Origin: Sphingobium sp. SYK-6
Lineage (GTDB): Bacteria > Pseudomonadota > Alphaproteobacteria > Sphingomonadales > Sphingomonadaceae
Assembly: GCF_000283515.1 (NCBI RefSeq)
Contig: NC_015976.1
Location: 2,388,501-2,452,500, forward strand
Length of the DNA stretch: 64,000 nucleotides
Reading direction: 5' to 3'
Below, in pieces: positions 52,270 through 62,899 of the stretch. The notes below the pieces were generated by a model. It worked only from the letters and a program-made list of their open reading frames with translations, made no database searches and had not been told where the DNA came from. The position numbers and the translations under genes are program-made. Positions within the stretch are counted from its first letter, which is position 1, and the number at the start of each line of letters is the position of its first letter.

Positions 52270-52962
52270 ATGGCGACATATGTGCTGGTGCATGGCGCAT
52301 GGGGTGGAAGCTGGGGCTATGCCAGCCTCGCGCGGGCTTTGCGTGCCGCCGGGCATGATGTGCATATCCCTTCCCTCACCGGCCTTGGCGAGCGGGCCCA
52401 TCTGGCGCATGGCGGCATCATACTTTCCGATCATATCGCCGATGTGGTGGGCCTGATTGATTGCGAAGACCTGTCCGACATCATTCTGGTCGGTCACAGC
52501 TATGGCGGCATGGTCATCACCGGCGTATCGGCCCTGCGTGGCAAGCGCATCCGCAGCCTGGTCTATCTCGACGCGTTCCTTCCGCAGGACGGGCAAGCAC
52601 TCTGGAACTTGGCGGACGAGGCGACGCGCCGTCTCTACATCGAGAACCAGAAGGGCACGCCCGGCCTTGTCCAGCCGATCTTCCCGATGCCGGAAGGGCG
52701 CACGAGGCGCGTTTCCGGCCATCCGCTCCTCACCCTCCTGGAGCCGGTGAAACTGGGCGGCGAGGAGAGCGCAATCGCTCGCCGGATCTATGTTTACGCC
52801 AATGCCAGCCCGCTCACCATCTTCACCCAGTTCCGGGATCGCTGCCTCGCCGACGAGGGCTGGAGCGTCCATGAAATCGCGACCGGGCACATGGTGTGGG
52901 ACGAGGATCTGCCCGGCGTCACGAAGATCCTGCTGGATGAAGCAGCGGCTGATCTGCGGTAA
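52270..52962 (+). CDS. Alpha/beta hydrolase
   Basis: A 230-residue hydrolase of the small salicylate-esterase/hydroxynitrile-lyase-like group. The opening YVLVHGAWGGSWGY is typical. The nucleophile is Ser77 in GHSYGG, and the catalytic His lies in EIATGHMVW. AGGAG stands 11 bases before ATG 52270. Substrate unknown. Confidence 0.8.
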   Translation: MATYVLVHGAWGGSWGYASLARALRAAGHDVHIPSLTGLGERAHLAHGGIILSDHIADVVGLIDCEDLSDIILVGHSYGGMVITGVSALRGKRIRSLVYLDAFLPQDGQALWNLADEATRRLYIENQKGTPGLVQPIFPMPEGRTRRVSGHPLLTLLEPVKLGGEESAIARRIYVYANASPLTIFTQFRDRCLADEGWSVHEIATGHMVWDEDLPGVTKILLDEAAADLR

Positions 52963-53023
52963 ATCGAAGCTCGTGCTTGCGCCCTCGCGCGACGCGGGTT
53001 AAGAGCGCCGCCTTCGCCGGCAC

Positions 53024-53099
53024 AGGAGTGTAGCTCAGCTGGTAGAGCGTCGGTCTCCAAAACCGAATGCCGGGGGTTCGAGTCCCTCCACTCCTGCCA
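53024..53099 (+). tRNA. tRNA-Trp (anticodon CCA), CCA encoded
   Basis: A full cloverleaf: acceptor AGGAGTG / CACTCCT, discriminator G and CCA end, anticodon loop CTCCAAA, T arm GGGGG-TTCGAGT-CCCTC. It precedes secE and nusG, the common bacterial order. A TTGCGC/TTAAGA pair (52977-52982 and 52999-53004, 16 apart) may be its promoter. Confidence 0.95.
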
Positions 53100-53240
53100 A
53101 AGACTTGCCGACGGGCGCGACTGCGCCTAGATGCAAGGCCGGTTTTGGAACCAGGCGGCGGACTGGCCGGGGGAAAAGCTCCGGGTGCGGTCCGCTTTCT
53201 TGTGTTCCAAAGAGTTCATTTTTGAAAGAGCAGAGAGAGC

Positions 53241-53447
53241 GTGGCGAAAACCTCCCCCACAGAGTTCTTCCGTCAGGTCCGCGCCGAAGCCGGCAAGATC
53301 GTCTGGCCGACATCGCGCGAGACCGTGATGACCACCATCATGGTCGTCATCATGACGTCGACGCTGGGCCTTTTCTTCTTCGGCATCGACTCGCTGTTCG
53401 GATGGATCGTGCGGATGCTGCTGGGCCTGGCCACCGGCCAGGGCTGA
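53241..53447 (+). CDS. secE: Preprotein translocase subunit SecE
   Basis: A 68-residue single-membrane-segment SecE, the clamp around SecY. The amphipathic FFRQVRAEAGKIVWPTSRET precedes the membrane helix (about 30-55). It begins at GTG with a GAGAGAG ribosome site, after tRNA-Trp and before nusG. Confidence 0.92.
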   Translation: MAKTSPTEFFRQVRAEAGKIVWPTSRETVMTTIMVVIMTSTLGLFFFGIDSLFGWIVRMLLGLATGQG

Positions 53448-53482
53448 TCTCCGCCAACGCGAAACTGAGGAACACAAGGCAC

Positions 53483-54019
53483 ATGGCGCGCTGGTACATC
53501 ATCCACGCTTATTCGGGCTTCGAGAACAAGGTCCGCGATTCCATCATGGCGGAGGCGGAGCGCATCGGCCTTGCCCAGCTCATCGAGCAGATCGAGGTCC
53601 CCACCGAGACCGTCACGGAAGTGAAGCGCGGCAAGAAGGTGCAGGTCGAGCGCAAGAACATGCCCGGCTATGTCCTCGCCAAGCTGACGATGAACGATGA
53701 CATCTATCACCTCATCAAGAACACGCCGAAGGTGACGGGTTTCCTGGGGTCCATGGGCAAGCCGCAGCCGATCAGCGAGAGCGAGGCCCAGCGCTTCTTC
53801 AGCTCGCGCGAGGAAGCCGCGACCCAGCCGCGCCACAAGGTCAATGTGGATTACGAGATCGGCGACAGCGTGAAGGTGATGAGCGGCCCGTTCGCAAGCT
53901 TCATCGGCACGGTGGAAGAGCTGGACTTCGAGAAGAGCCGCGTGAAGGTCTCCGTCTCGATCTTCGGACGCGCGACACCGGTCGAGCTGGACTTCGAGGA
54001 AGTCGAGCTTTCCAAGTAA
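53483..54019 (+). CDS. nusG: Transcription termination/antitermination factor NusG
   Basis: A 178-residue NusG. The NGN domain begins RWYIIHAYSGFENKVRDSI and contains KNMPGYVLAKLTMNDD and TGFLGSMGKPQPI. The KOW domain follows (GDSVKVMSGPFASFIGTVEE). ATG 53483 is 35 bases after secE. A strong intrinsic terminator lies 24 bases after the stop. Confidence 0.95.
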   Translation: MARWYIIHAYSGFENKVRDSIMAEAERIGLAQLIEQIEVPTETVTEVKRGKKVQVERKNMPGYVLAKLTMNDDIYHLIKNTPKVTGFLGSMGKPQPISESEAQRFFSSREEAATQPRHKVNVDYEIGDSVKVMSGPFASFIGTVEELDFEKSRVKVSVSIFGRATPVELDFEEVELSK

Positions 54020-54043
54020 CGGCAGGCGCCGCCAGACAAAGAG

Positions 54044-54073
54044 GGCCGTCGATCGCGAGATCGGCGGCCTTTT
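54044..54073 (+). terminator. Intrinsic terminator after secE-nusG
   Basis: 11-bp stem GGCCGTCGATC / GATCGGCGGCC (one T-G wobble), loop GCGA, then TTTTC. Confidence 0.85.
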
Positions 54074-54543
54074 CGTTTGCGGGTCTCCGGGCAGCGCGGA
54101 AATGTTAGAGTTCGAGACGACCATCGGCCTCCAGAAGGTTGAGATGGGCGAAACGGGATGAGACGACCGCCCCACGACGCCTCACCATGCGGGCTCCGCC
54201 CCGCCCGTCCAACATGGCGCTGCAGTCTGGAAGTTTACAAAGATGACGATACGTCCGTGTCATCTTCCGCTTCCGTGAACTTTGCGACGCCGCAAATCAG
54301 GTGGACGCCAGAGCCCGTCCCGGCAAGCCTTTGCGGCCTGACCGGACAATGAAGGTCCTCCAATGAGAAACAGCCGCGCCTGCACCTGTCGCTCTCGACG
54401 GAAGCAGGCGTCCTGCAGGGCTGCCATGGCAGAGGGGGTGTAGGACAGGGGGAAAGCGAGGCTGACGGGGGATTGAGGGCAAGAAACCCCGGCCATCCCC
54501 GCACTCGAGCGCGTCCGCCCCCGTTCAGGAAGGCATCCGCGCT
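54074..54543. other. Intergenic stretch without a supported gene
   Basis: Between the nusG terminator and ccrM I see no credible coding frame. An AT-richer patch at about 54225-54300 contains the perfect inverted repeat AAGATGAC (54240-54247) / GTCATCTT (54259-54266) with an 11-base spacer, which could be a protein-binding site or a hairpin. Confidence 0.4.
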
Positions 54544-54566
54544 GGTGACAGGCCATGCCTGTCACC
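54544..54566 (-). terminator. Hairpin just downstream of ccrM
   Basis: Perfect 10-bp stem GGTGACAGGC / GCCTGTCACC with a 3-base loop, 9 bases after the ccrM stop on the reverse strand. It has no T tract, so its strength as a terminator is uncertain. Confidence 0.5.
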
Positions 54567-54575
54567 CATGCGAGA

Positions 54576-55902
<1,327 letters not shown>

Positions 55903-55949
55903 AATCCTTCCGCGCCCCGGCTTTTTTTTGTGACGCCCGGTTCCATGCG

Positions 55950-56519
55950 TCACAACAGCCCGGGCCCGGACAGGAGCAGCCAGATACCGATCCCCGCGAA
56001 CAGCATCGCCGCGACGATCCGCACCGCCTTCAGCGGTACGCGCCGGACCAGCTCATGGCCGAGGAACACGGCGGGGACATTGGCCAGCAGCATTCCCAGC
56101 GTCGTGCCGAGCGTCACCATCCCGACCTGCTGAAACTGCGCGCCTAGAGCGACGGTCGCGACCTGCGTCTTGTCGCCCATCTCCACCAGAAAGAACGCGA
56201 CCGTGGTGGTGAGGAAAGGCCCGAAGCGACCGGGCTCTTCCGGCAGATCGTCCATCTTGTCGGGAATGAGAGTCCATAGGGCCATCGCCAGGAACGAGGC
56301 TGCGACCAGATAATGGAACCAGGCGGCGCGAACCAGCGAAGCGACGCTGACCCCGAGCAGCGCAGCGAGGAAATGATTGGCGAGCGTGGCCGCGAGAATG
56401 CCCAGGATGATCGGCAGCGGCCTGCGAAAGCGCGTAGCGAGCAGGATGGCGAGCAACTGGGTCTTGTCGCCGATCTCGGCCAGCGCGACCACGGCGGTCG
56501 AAGTAAACAAGGCTTCCAT
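55950..56519 (-). CDS. TMEM165/GDT1-family manganese exporter
   Basis: A 189-residue membrane protein with about six segments. Each half carries the family signature: ALAEIGDKTQLLA near the start and LVEMGDKTQVATVAL in the second half. Members export Mn2+ (or Ca2+). A yybP-ykoY manganese riboswitch precedes it, which strongly supports the role. ATG 56519 has no clear Shine-Dalgarno sequence; the best one upstream serves an out-of-frame ATG at 56560. Confidence 0.88.
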   Translation of the reverse strand: MEALFTSTAVVALAEIGDKTQLLAILLATRFRRPLPIILGILAATLANHFLAALLGVSVASLVRAAWFHYLVAASFLAMALWTLIPDKMDDLPEEPGRFGPFLTTTVAFFLVEMGDKTQVATVALGAQFQQVGMVTLGTTLGMLLANVPAVFLGHELVRRVPLKAVRIVAAMLFAGIGIWLLLSGPGLL

Positions 56520-56594
56520 GATGATGCACTCAGGGCCAGGGCGATCATACCGAATGACATCGCACCTCCCGCCCGGCCCGGACGAAAGCGCAAC

Positions 56595-56700
56595 GTCATT
56601 GGTCTCGCCTGGACCTCCGTCCCCCGCCGCCATGACCTCTCGGCCAAGTATGTTGACGCGCGGGCCCGCCGAACCGGCGGCTGGCTACTCCCCAAGTGAC
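56595..56700 (-). ncRNA. yybP-ykoY manganese riboswitch
   Basis: Reading the reverse strand, the P1 stem is GTCACTTGG at the 5' end and CCAATGAC at the 3' end (one bulged C). The conserved GGGGAGTAGCC follows P1, the GTCAACATAC loop lies in the middle and GGCGAGACC closes the core. These are the hallmark segments of the Mn2+-sensing yybP-ykoY aptamer. It lies 75 bases upstream of a TMEM165-family exporter gene and should switch it on at high Mn2+. Confidence 0.88.
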
Positions 56701-56804
56701 GCAAGCCCGCTAAGGGAAAGCGGCGCGCGCGTCAATCTCGGAGGCGCACGCCGCGCTGGGGGATTTGTGGCAAAGTCCCGCGCCGCCCGCCTCGTTTGCC
56801 CGTT

Positions 56805-57386
56805 TCAGGCCAGCGCCATCTGCGCGACGGGCGTGAAGCTGCGTCGATGCAGCGGGCTGGGACCATGCGCACGCAGGGCGGCGAGATGATCGGGCGTGCC
56901 ATAGCCCTTGTTGCGCTCCCAGCCATATTGCGGATGGGCCAGAGCCGCCTCGCGCATCAGCGCATCGCGATGTTCCTTCGCGATGATGGACGCGGCGGAG
57001 ATGCAGGGTTCGAGCGCATCTCCCCCGACGATCGGGCGTGCGCTCCAGCGCCATTCAGGACGGCGACCATGAGGCGTCAGATTGCCATCGATGAGCACTT
57101 CAAGCGGATCGCAGCCGATGCGGGCGCACAGTGCCTCCACGGCGAGCGTCATCGCCAGCATGGTCGCGCCGAAGATGTTGAGCTGGTCGATCTCCGCCAC
57201 GTCGACCACGCCGATGGCCCAGTGGCATCGCCGCTTGATGGTCGCTTCCAGTTCCGCGCGGCGCGCCGCGCTCAGCTTCTTGCTGTCATCGAGACCCGCC
57301 GGGCGGGGCTTGCACAGAATCACCGCTGCTGCCACGACCGGGCCGGCGAGCGGACCCCGGCCGGCTTCGTCCACGCCCGCGATCAT
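56805..57386 (-). CDS. rnhB: Ribonuclease HII
   Basis: A 193-residue RNase HII that removes RNA from RNA-DNA hybrids and single ribonucleotides. Catalytic Asp6-Glu7 lie in AGVDEAGRGPLAGPVVAA. Also present are DDSKKLSAARR, GDALEPCISAASIIAKEHRD and the C-terminal YGWERNKGYGTPDHLAAL. ATG 57386 overlaps the thiD stop in ATGA. Confidence 0.92.
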   Translation of the reverse strand: MIAGVDEAGRGPLAGPVVAAAVILCKPRPAGLDDSKKLSAARRAELEATIKRRCHWAIGVVDVAEIDQLNIFGATMLAMTLAVEALCARIGCDPLEVLIDGNLTPHGRRPEWRWSARPIVGGDALEPCISAASIIAKEHRDALMREAALAHPQYGWERNKGYGTPDHLAALRAHGPSPLHRRSFTPVAQMALA

Positions 57387-58501
57387 GGCAGGCGCCAGGG
57401 CGGATAGCGCCGGTTCTCGCCGGCCGCGTACAGGCAGACGCGATTGCCGGCCGGATCGACAAGCCACGCCTCGCGCCAGCCCCAGGCCTGCGTCACCGTC
57501 TCGCTATCGAAGACGAGACCGGCCGACTGAAGCTGTGCCACGCGCGCGTCCAGATCATCGCACTCGAAATAGACCGCCGGGCTCTCACCATGAATGGAAA
57601 GCGTCGCACCGCCCGGCGCCTCGAACCGCGCATAGCCATTGCCGGGACTGTCCACGATGAGCCGCAGGCCGAGATCCTCGTAGAAGTCGCGCGAGGCGGC
57701 ATAATCCAGCATCGGTACGCTCAACTGGTTGAGCCGCGCGGGCGGCCCGAGGTCGAGCCGAACGGTGCCATGCCCCATCGGACCATGACCCTGGCCCAGC
57801 CCCGGCGCGTCCCGCAGCGCCAGCCGCACGAAGAGACGCGCCCGCTCGATGGCCTGGGGCAGATCGAGCCCCTGCCCCAGCCCGCAGGCAATCGCGCTGG
57901 CCAGCGTGCATCCGGTGCCATGCGTATGGGGCGTATCGATGCGCGAGCCTTCCCACCGGGCGATCTCGCCTTCCGGCCCAACCAGCCGGTCGATGATCGT
58001 CTCGCCCGGCGCATGACCGCCCTTCACCAGCAGCATCTCGCCGCGCACCGTCAGTTCATGCTCGCCGCCCAGTGCCTCCAGCTCGGGGAGGTTGGGCGTC
58101 GTGAGAAAGGCCCAGCCCATCAGCTCGTGCAGGCTGTCGATCGTCTCCGCATCCGCCAGCGTGCCGCCGCTGCTGGCGACCATCACCGGATCGAGGACGA
58201 CCGGCGCGCCGATCGTTTCCAGCCGCTCGGCGAGCGCCAGCGCCGTCTGCGCCGAGCCGATCATGCCGATCTTCACGGCATCCACGCCGATGTCGCTCAC
58301 CACGCTGTCGATCTGCGCCAGAACCATCTCGGTCGGCACGGGATGGATGCCCTGCACACCCAGCGTGTTCTGCGCGGTGATGGCGGTGATCGCCGTCATC
58401 GGATGGCCGCCCAGCATGGTGACGGTGCGGATATCGGCCTGAATGCCGGCGCCGCCGCCTGAATCGGAGCCGGCGATGATGAGGATGCGGGGAATCGTCA
58501 T
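57383..58501 (-). CDS. thiD: ThiD fused to a VOC (glyoxalase-like) domain
   Basis: A 372-residue protein. Residues 1-255 are hydroxymethylpyrimidine (phosphate) kinase, for thiamine synthesis: ILIIAGSDSGGGAGIQADI, TAITAQNTLGVQ, DPVMVASSGG and the anion-hole THGTGCTLASAIA. Residues about 258-365 form a VOC domain (LDYAASRDFYEDLGLRLIV; AVYFECDDLDARVAQL; WLVDPAGNRVCLY). The stop overlaps rnhB. The extra domain's role is unknown. Confidence 0.88.
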   Translation of the reverse strand: MTIPRILIIAGSDSGGGAGIQADIRTVTMLGGHPMTAITAITAQNTLGVQGIHPVPTEMVLAQIDSVVSDIGVDAVKIGMIGSAQTALALAERLETIGAPVVLDPVMVASSGGTLADAETIDSLHELMGWAFLTTPNLPELEALGGEHELTVRGEMLLVKGGHAPGETIIDRLVGPEGEIARWEGSRIDTPHTHGTGCTLASAIACGLGQGLDLPQAIERARLFVRLALRDAPGLGQGHGPMGHGTVRLDLGPPARLNQLSVPMLDYAASRDFYEDLGLRLIVDSPGNGYARFEAPGGATLSIHGESPAVYFECDDLDARVAQLQSAGLVFDSETVTQAWGWREAWLVDPAGNRVCLYAAGENRRYPPWRLP

Positions 58502-58654
58502 CAGGCGCTTTTGCCGAGTGCATCGGCCGGTGTCGAGCCATCGCCCGGCCGAAACACGACCGGAACGGCTTTCAGGCTGGCTGGCCGATCGCAATCGGGT
58601 GCCCAAGCCGTTCCAGCGCGCGCAATCCATGCACGCAAGCCATGCCCCAACCGC

Positions 58655-58879
58655 TCAGCCGCGGAAGCGCCGCTCCGTGGCGGCGGGGTGATCCAAGAGC
58701 GCCTTGCCCCTGCGGGTTGGCCGGTCGAGCAGGTCACCGCCGCAATTGGGGCAGCGGTCGTCCATCTCCTCCGCGCAGGTCGCGCAGAATGTGCATTCGA
58801 ACGAGCAGATGAAGGCGCCACCCGCGTCGGCGGGCAGATCGGCGCCGCAGCGCTCGCAGTCGGGGCGCATCTCAAGCAT
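58655..58879 (-). CDS. DUF1272 zinc-ribbon protein
   Basis: A 74-residue protein with paired Cys motifs MRPDCERCGADLP, CSFECTFCATC and CPNCGGDLLDRPTR, typical of DUF1272. Probably binds zinc; role unknown. It lies 14 bases after glmM on the same strand and ahead of thiD. Confidence 0.85.
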   Translation of the reverse strand: MLEMRPDCERCGADLPADAGGAFICSFECTFCATCAEEMDDRCPNCGGDLLDRPTRRGKALLDHPAATERRFRG

Positions 58880-58893
58880 GGATAGGACCCTGC

Positions 58894-60246
58894 TCAGGCA
58901 TTCACGGCCGCGGCGCCGGCCACCGCGTCACAGATACGATCGACCACGCGCTTCACCTGTTCGCCATCGTCTCCTTCCGCCATCACGCGGATCACGGGCT
59001 CGGTGCCGGAGGGACGGATGACGAGGCGGCCGACGCCTTCCAGCTCCTTCTCCGCCTGCGCGATCACTGCCTTGACGCTTTCCGCCTCCAGCGGCTTGCC
59101 CCCTGCGAAGCGGACATTCTTCAGCAGTTGCGGCACCGGCTCGAACTGGCGCAGCAGCTCGCTGGCCGGCCTGCCGCTTTCCACCAGCGCGGCAAGCACC
59201 TGCAATGCGGCGATGGTGCCGTCCCCGGTCGTCGCATAATCGCTCAGGATCATGTGGCCGGACTGCTCGCCGCCCACATTGTAGCCGCCCTGCCGCATCG
59301 CCTCGAGCACATAGCGGTCGCCCACCTTGGTGCGCACGAGCGGAATGCCCTTGTCGCCGAGCAGTCGTTCCAGCCCGAGATTGGACATGACCGTCGCCAC
59401 CACGCCGCCGCCGCGCAGCGTACCGCGCGCGGCCCAGCTCGTGCCGATGAGCGCCATGATCTGGTCACCGTCGACGATCGCGCCGCTCTCGTCCACCACG
59501 ATCAGCCTGTCCGCATCGCCATCGAGCGCGATGCCGATATCCGCCCCGGAGGCGACCACGGTTTCCTGCAGAAGCTGCGGCGCGGTCGATCCGCAATCCT
59601 GATTGATGTTGATGCCGTTGGGCGTCACGCCGATCGGGACCAGTTCGGCACCCAGTTCCCAGAAGGTCGTGGGTGCGGTGTTGTAGGCCGCGCCATTGGC
59701 GCAATCGAGCGCGACCTTCAGTCCGTCCAGCCGCAGATGCGCCGGGAACGTGGATTTCACGAAATGGATGTAGCGTCCGCGCCCGTCCTCGATCCGCCGG
59801 GCCCGGCCGATATGGGCCGGCTCGGCAAGCGGAATGTCGCCATTCTCGATCAGGGCCTCGATCTTCATTTCGTCGGCATCGGAGAGCTTGTAGCCATCGG
59901 GGCCGAACAGCTTGATGCCATTGTCGAAATAGGGATTGTGGCTGGCGGAGATCATCACGCCGAGATCCGCGCGCATCGATTCCGCGAGCATCGCGACGGC
60001 CGGCGTGGGAATGGGGCCGAACTGGACCACATCCATGCCCACGCTGGTGAAGCCGGCGACCAGCGCATTCTCGATCATGTAGCCGGACAATCGCGTGTCC
60101 TTGCCGATGACGACGCGATGCCGGTGGTTGCCGCGCATGAAATGACGGCCGGCCGCCATGCCCACTCGCATGGCCATTTCCGCGGTCATCGGCGCCGTGT
60201 TGGTGCGGCCGCGGATGCCATCCGTGCCGAAGAAGCGTCTGCTCAT
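58894..60246 (-). CDS. glmM: Phosphoglucosamine mutase
   Basis: A 450-residue enzyme converting glucosamine-6-phosphate to glucosamine-1-phosphate for UDP-GlcNAc, peptidoglycan and lipid [10 protein letters not shown] opens the protein; the phosphoserine is Ser102 in [13 protein letters not shown]. Metal-binding ALDGDADR and the sugar-binding GGEQSGH and RPSGTEP motifs are intact. ATG 60246 has GGAG 4 bases upstream. Confidence 0.95.
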   Translation of the reverse strand: MSRRFFGTDGIRGRTNTAPMTAEMAMRVGMAAGRHFMRGNHRHRVVIGKDTRLSGYMIENALVAGFTSVGMDVVQFGPIPTPAVAMLAESMRADLGVMISASHNPYFDNGIKLFGPDGYKLSDADEMKIEALIENGDIPLAEPAHIGRARRIEDGRGRYIHFVKSTFPAHLRLDGLKVALDCANGAAYNTAPTTFWELGAELVPIGVTPNGININQDCGSTAPQLLQETVVASGADIGIALDGDADRLIVVDESGAIVDGDQIMALIGTSWAARGTLRGGGVVATVMSNLGLERLLGDKGIPLVRTKVGDRYVLEAMRQGGYNVGGEQSGHMILSDYATTGDGTIAALQVLAALVESGRPASELLRQFEPVPQLLKNVRFAGGKPLEAESVKAVIAQAEKELEGVGRLVIRPSGTEPVIRVMAEGDDGEQVKRVVDRICDAVAGAAAVNA

Positions 60247-60433
60247 GGCGCTCCAGGTTTCTGTTTTGCCATATTTTTCGAGTCGCCGGATGTTCCCATC
60301 CAGCATCGATACTCTAGCGAAGGCATAGCGCAGGGCGCCAGTATTTTCGGTCCGCTTCCTCCGGCATGTGCGAACCGGCGCGTAGACCACCCGTTGTCAG
60401 CCCTGCCCCCTGGGCAGATTTGTCGGTCATGGC

Positions 60434-60465
60434 GGGAGGGGAAGCGCCTCGGCGCCTCCCCTCCC
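60434..60465 (-). terminator. Long hairpin between the POT gene and glmM
   Basis: A 15-bp stem (GGGAGGGGAAGCGCC / GGCGCCTCCCCTCCC, one mismatch) with a 2-base loop, starting 7 bases after the transporter stop on the reverse strand. No T tract. It probably ends or attenuates transporter transcription before glmM. The 187 bases between it and glmM show no gene. Confidence 0.55.
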
Positions 60466-60471
60466 GGCCGC

Positions 60472-62052
60472 TCAGTTTGCCGTGGGCGTCACGCGAAGCC
60501 CTTCTTCCGGACGGTCATCCGTTGGCGGCGGCTCGTCGCGAAGCGTGTCGAGGTGCATCAGCTTCCTGATGACCGGTGAGACCGCCAGAACCGCGACGGC
60601 AATACCCACCGTCCACCAGCCGATGGTCGAATAGACCGCCAGCGTGCCTTCCTTGGTCATCTCGCCGCCATGCCCCCCGGTCGCTTCGCCGATCTTGCCG
60701 GCCACGAAATTGCCGACGGCCGTCATGTAGAACCAGGCCCCCATGATGAGGCTTGCCAGATGCTTCGGTGCCAGCCGGTTCATCGCGGAAAGGCCGACAG
60801 GCGAAAGACACAGCTCACCGGTCGTCTGGAACAGGTAGACCAGGAAGACGAAGATAACCGGCGTCAGCGCTGCCATGCCGACCGACTGGGCACCCCAGAC
60901 GAAGATCAGGAAAGAGAAGCCGACCTGCCCCAGCGCCAGGCCGAACTTGGCGGGCGCCGAAGGCTCCCAGCCGCGCTTGCCCAGAAAGACCCAGAGCCAC
61001 GCGAAGACCGGCCCCAGCAGCACGATATAGATCGGGTTGATCGACTGGAACAGCGAGGCTGGCACGCCGCCCCGGTCAACATAACGGTCCGTATAGAGAT
61101 TGAGGCTGCCGCCGGCCTGCTCGAACAGTCCCCAGAAGACCGGGTTGAGCGCGATAAGGAAGAGGATTGCGAACATCCGGTCACGCGCATGGGGTTCCAG
61201 CTTCAGCGCCGAGAACATCACATAGCCGAGCAGGCCGATGCCCGAGACGATGAGCAGGTTCTGGATGATGCTCTGATATTGCACCAGGAACCAGATCACC
61301 GCGATCGAAGCGATGCCGATGCCGTAAAGCCCCCATTCGAGCTGCTTGGTGAGGAGCCGGGGCGGTTCGCCCTGCCCCATGAGCCAGGGCTTGCCGAGAA
61401 TGAAGACCAGCGCGCCCAGCAACATGCCGACCCCTGCCGCGCCGAAACCATATTTCCAGCCATAGGTCTCGCCCAGCCAGCCCGCCATGATCGTGCCGAT
61501 GGCCGCGCCTACGTTGATGCCGACATAGAAGATCGTATAGGCGCCGTCGCGGCGAGGATCGGTCAGGCCGTAGAGCTGGCCGACGATCACGGAGATGTTG
61601 GCCTTGAGGAAGCCCGAGCCGACGACGATGCAGGAAAGCGCGAGCCAGAAGATGTTGATCGTGGGGTCTGCCTGTCCGCCCGTTCCTTCGAACGCCATCA
61701 GCAGATGGCCAGCGGTCAGGATCAGCGCACCGAACAGCACCGCCTTGCGCTGGCCGAGATATTTGTCCGCCAGATAGCCACCCAGCACGGGCGTGATGTA
61801 GACGAGGCTGGTATAGGCGCCATAGACCAGATTGGCCTGCCCGTCCGCGAACAGCCAGTGCTTGGTGAGGTAGAAAATGAGCAGGGCCCGCATGCCGTAA
61901 TAGGAAAAACGTTCCCACATTTCGGCGAAGAAGAGAATGTAGAGACCCTTGGGATGTCCAAGGAATTCAGGTTTCTTGCTGGATAGTCCGGCAGCGCCGC
62001 CGATCAGCAGGATCAGCAGCACGCCGAGCGCGATCGCAGGTATGGTGGCCAT
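60472..62052 (-). CDS. POT-family proton-dependent peptide transporter
   Basis: A 526-residue protein with 12-14 membrane segments. The POT signature is visible: EMWERFSYYGMRALLIFYL (ExxER motif region), GGYLADKYLGQRKAVL and the FYVGINVGAAIGTIMAGWL segment. It imports di- and tripeptides with protons. ATG 62052 has GGGAGA 5 bases upstream. Confidence 0.88.
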   Translation of the reverse strand: MATIPAIALGVLLILLIGGAAGLSSKKPEFLGHPKGLYILFFAEMWERFSYYGMRALLIFYLTKHWLFADGQANLVYGAYTSLVYITPVLGGYLADKYLGQRKAVLFGALILTAGHLLMAFEGTGGQADPTINIFWLALSCIVVGSGFLKANISVIVGQLYGLTDPRRDGAYTIFYVGINVGAAIGTIMAGWLGETYGWKYGFGAAGVGMLLGALVFILGKPWLMGQGEPPRLLTKQLEWGLYGIGIASIAVIWFLVQYQSIIQNLLIVSGIGLLGYVMFSALKLEPHARDRMFAILFLIALNPVFWGLFEQAGGSLNLYTDRYVDRGGVPASLFQSINPIYIVLLGPVFAWLWVFLGKRGWEPSAPAKFGLALGQVGFSFLIFVWGAQSVGMAALTPVIFVFLVYLFQTTGELCLSPVGLSAMNRLAPKHLASLIMGAWFYMTAVGNFVAGKIGEATGGHGGEMTKEGTLAVYSTIGWWTVGIAVAVLAVSPVIRKLMHLDTLRDEPPPTDDRPEEGLRVTPTAN

Positions 62053-62236
62053 AAAGTCTCCCGTTTCGCGCGCCGGCGCCTGACCCCCAATGGCCGTCAC
62101 GTGTCTGGCTGCGCGAAGATTGATCGAGCGAGACTAGAGATAAACCGGGCGCTGTGAAGCGCATTTTTTCCGCGTCTTTCTGCGAGCGGTTCGCAAAGGT
62201 CTTGGCGGCGGCGGCGCATTTCGCTAGCGCTTGGCC

Positions 62237-62815
62237 ATGCTCAATGATCGCTCATCCCTGCTCGCTTATCTCTCCACCCGACGCTCCGGAAAGCCGCGCG
62301 ACCTGGCAGAGCCCGGCCCCGACCTCGATCAGATGCGGGAAATGGTGCGGATCGCCGCGCGCACGCCCGATCATGGAAAGCTTGCACCCTGGCGGTTCGT
62401 GATCGTGCCGGGCGATCGGCGCGAGACGCTGGCCGCCCTCCTGGCCGATGCTTATCTCGCGGAGAAGCCAGAGGCGGGCAGGATGGAGATCGAGGCCATG
62501 CACCAGTTCGCACGGCAGGCGCCCGCGCTGATCGTGGTGCTTTACTCGCCGAAGCAAAGCGCCATTCCGCTCTGGGAGCAGGAGCTTTCCGCCGGCGCCG
62601 CGACGATGAACCTGCTTCATGCGGCGCATGCCATGGGATTTGCCGGTGGCTGGCTCACTGGCTGGCCCAGCTTCAACGATCGCGTGCGCGATGCATTCGG
62701 CAGCCCGGACGAACGGATCGCCGGCTTCGTTTTCATCGGAACGCCGGCGCGCGCGCTCGAGGAACGGCCGCGCCCTGATCTGGACGATATCCTGTCGGTC
62801 TGGGGCGAGGACTGA
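62237..62815 (+). CDS. Nitroreductase-family protein (YdjA-like)
   Basis: A 192-residue FMN-dependent nitroreductase-like protein. The N-terminal RRSGKPRDLAEPGP, IAARTPDHGKLAPWRFVIV and the C-terminal GFVFIGTPA are typical of small YdjA-type members. No Shine-Dalgarno sequence is obvious at ATG 62237; a TTG six bases upstream is possible. Substrate unknown. Confidence 0.82.
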   Translation: MLNDRSSLLAYLSTRRSGKPRDLAEPGPDLDQMREMVRIAARTPDHGKLAPWRFVIVPGDRRETLAALLADAYLAEKPEAGRMEIEAMHQFARQAPALIVVLYSPKQSAIPLWEQELSAGAATMNLLHAAHAMGFAGGWLTGWPSFNDRVRDAFGSPDERIAGFVFIGTPARALEERPRPDLDDILSVWGED

Positions 62816-62899
62816 AAGAAGGGCGGACCGGCCCGCCGCCCGGGCCTGTCACGACTCTAAGTTCTTGACCGATTGGCTGTATTATGTCACTGACGCAGC

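Noticed and set aside
58502..58654. TPP riboswitch upstream of thiD
   Set aside because: The conserved CTGAGA and GGATAATGCCAGC-like segments are absent.
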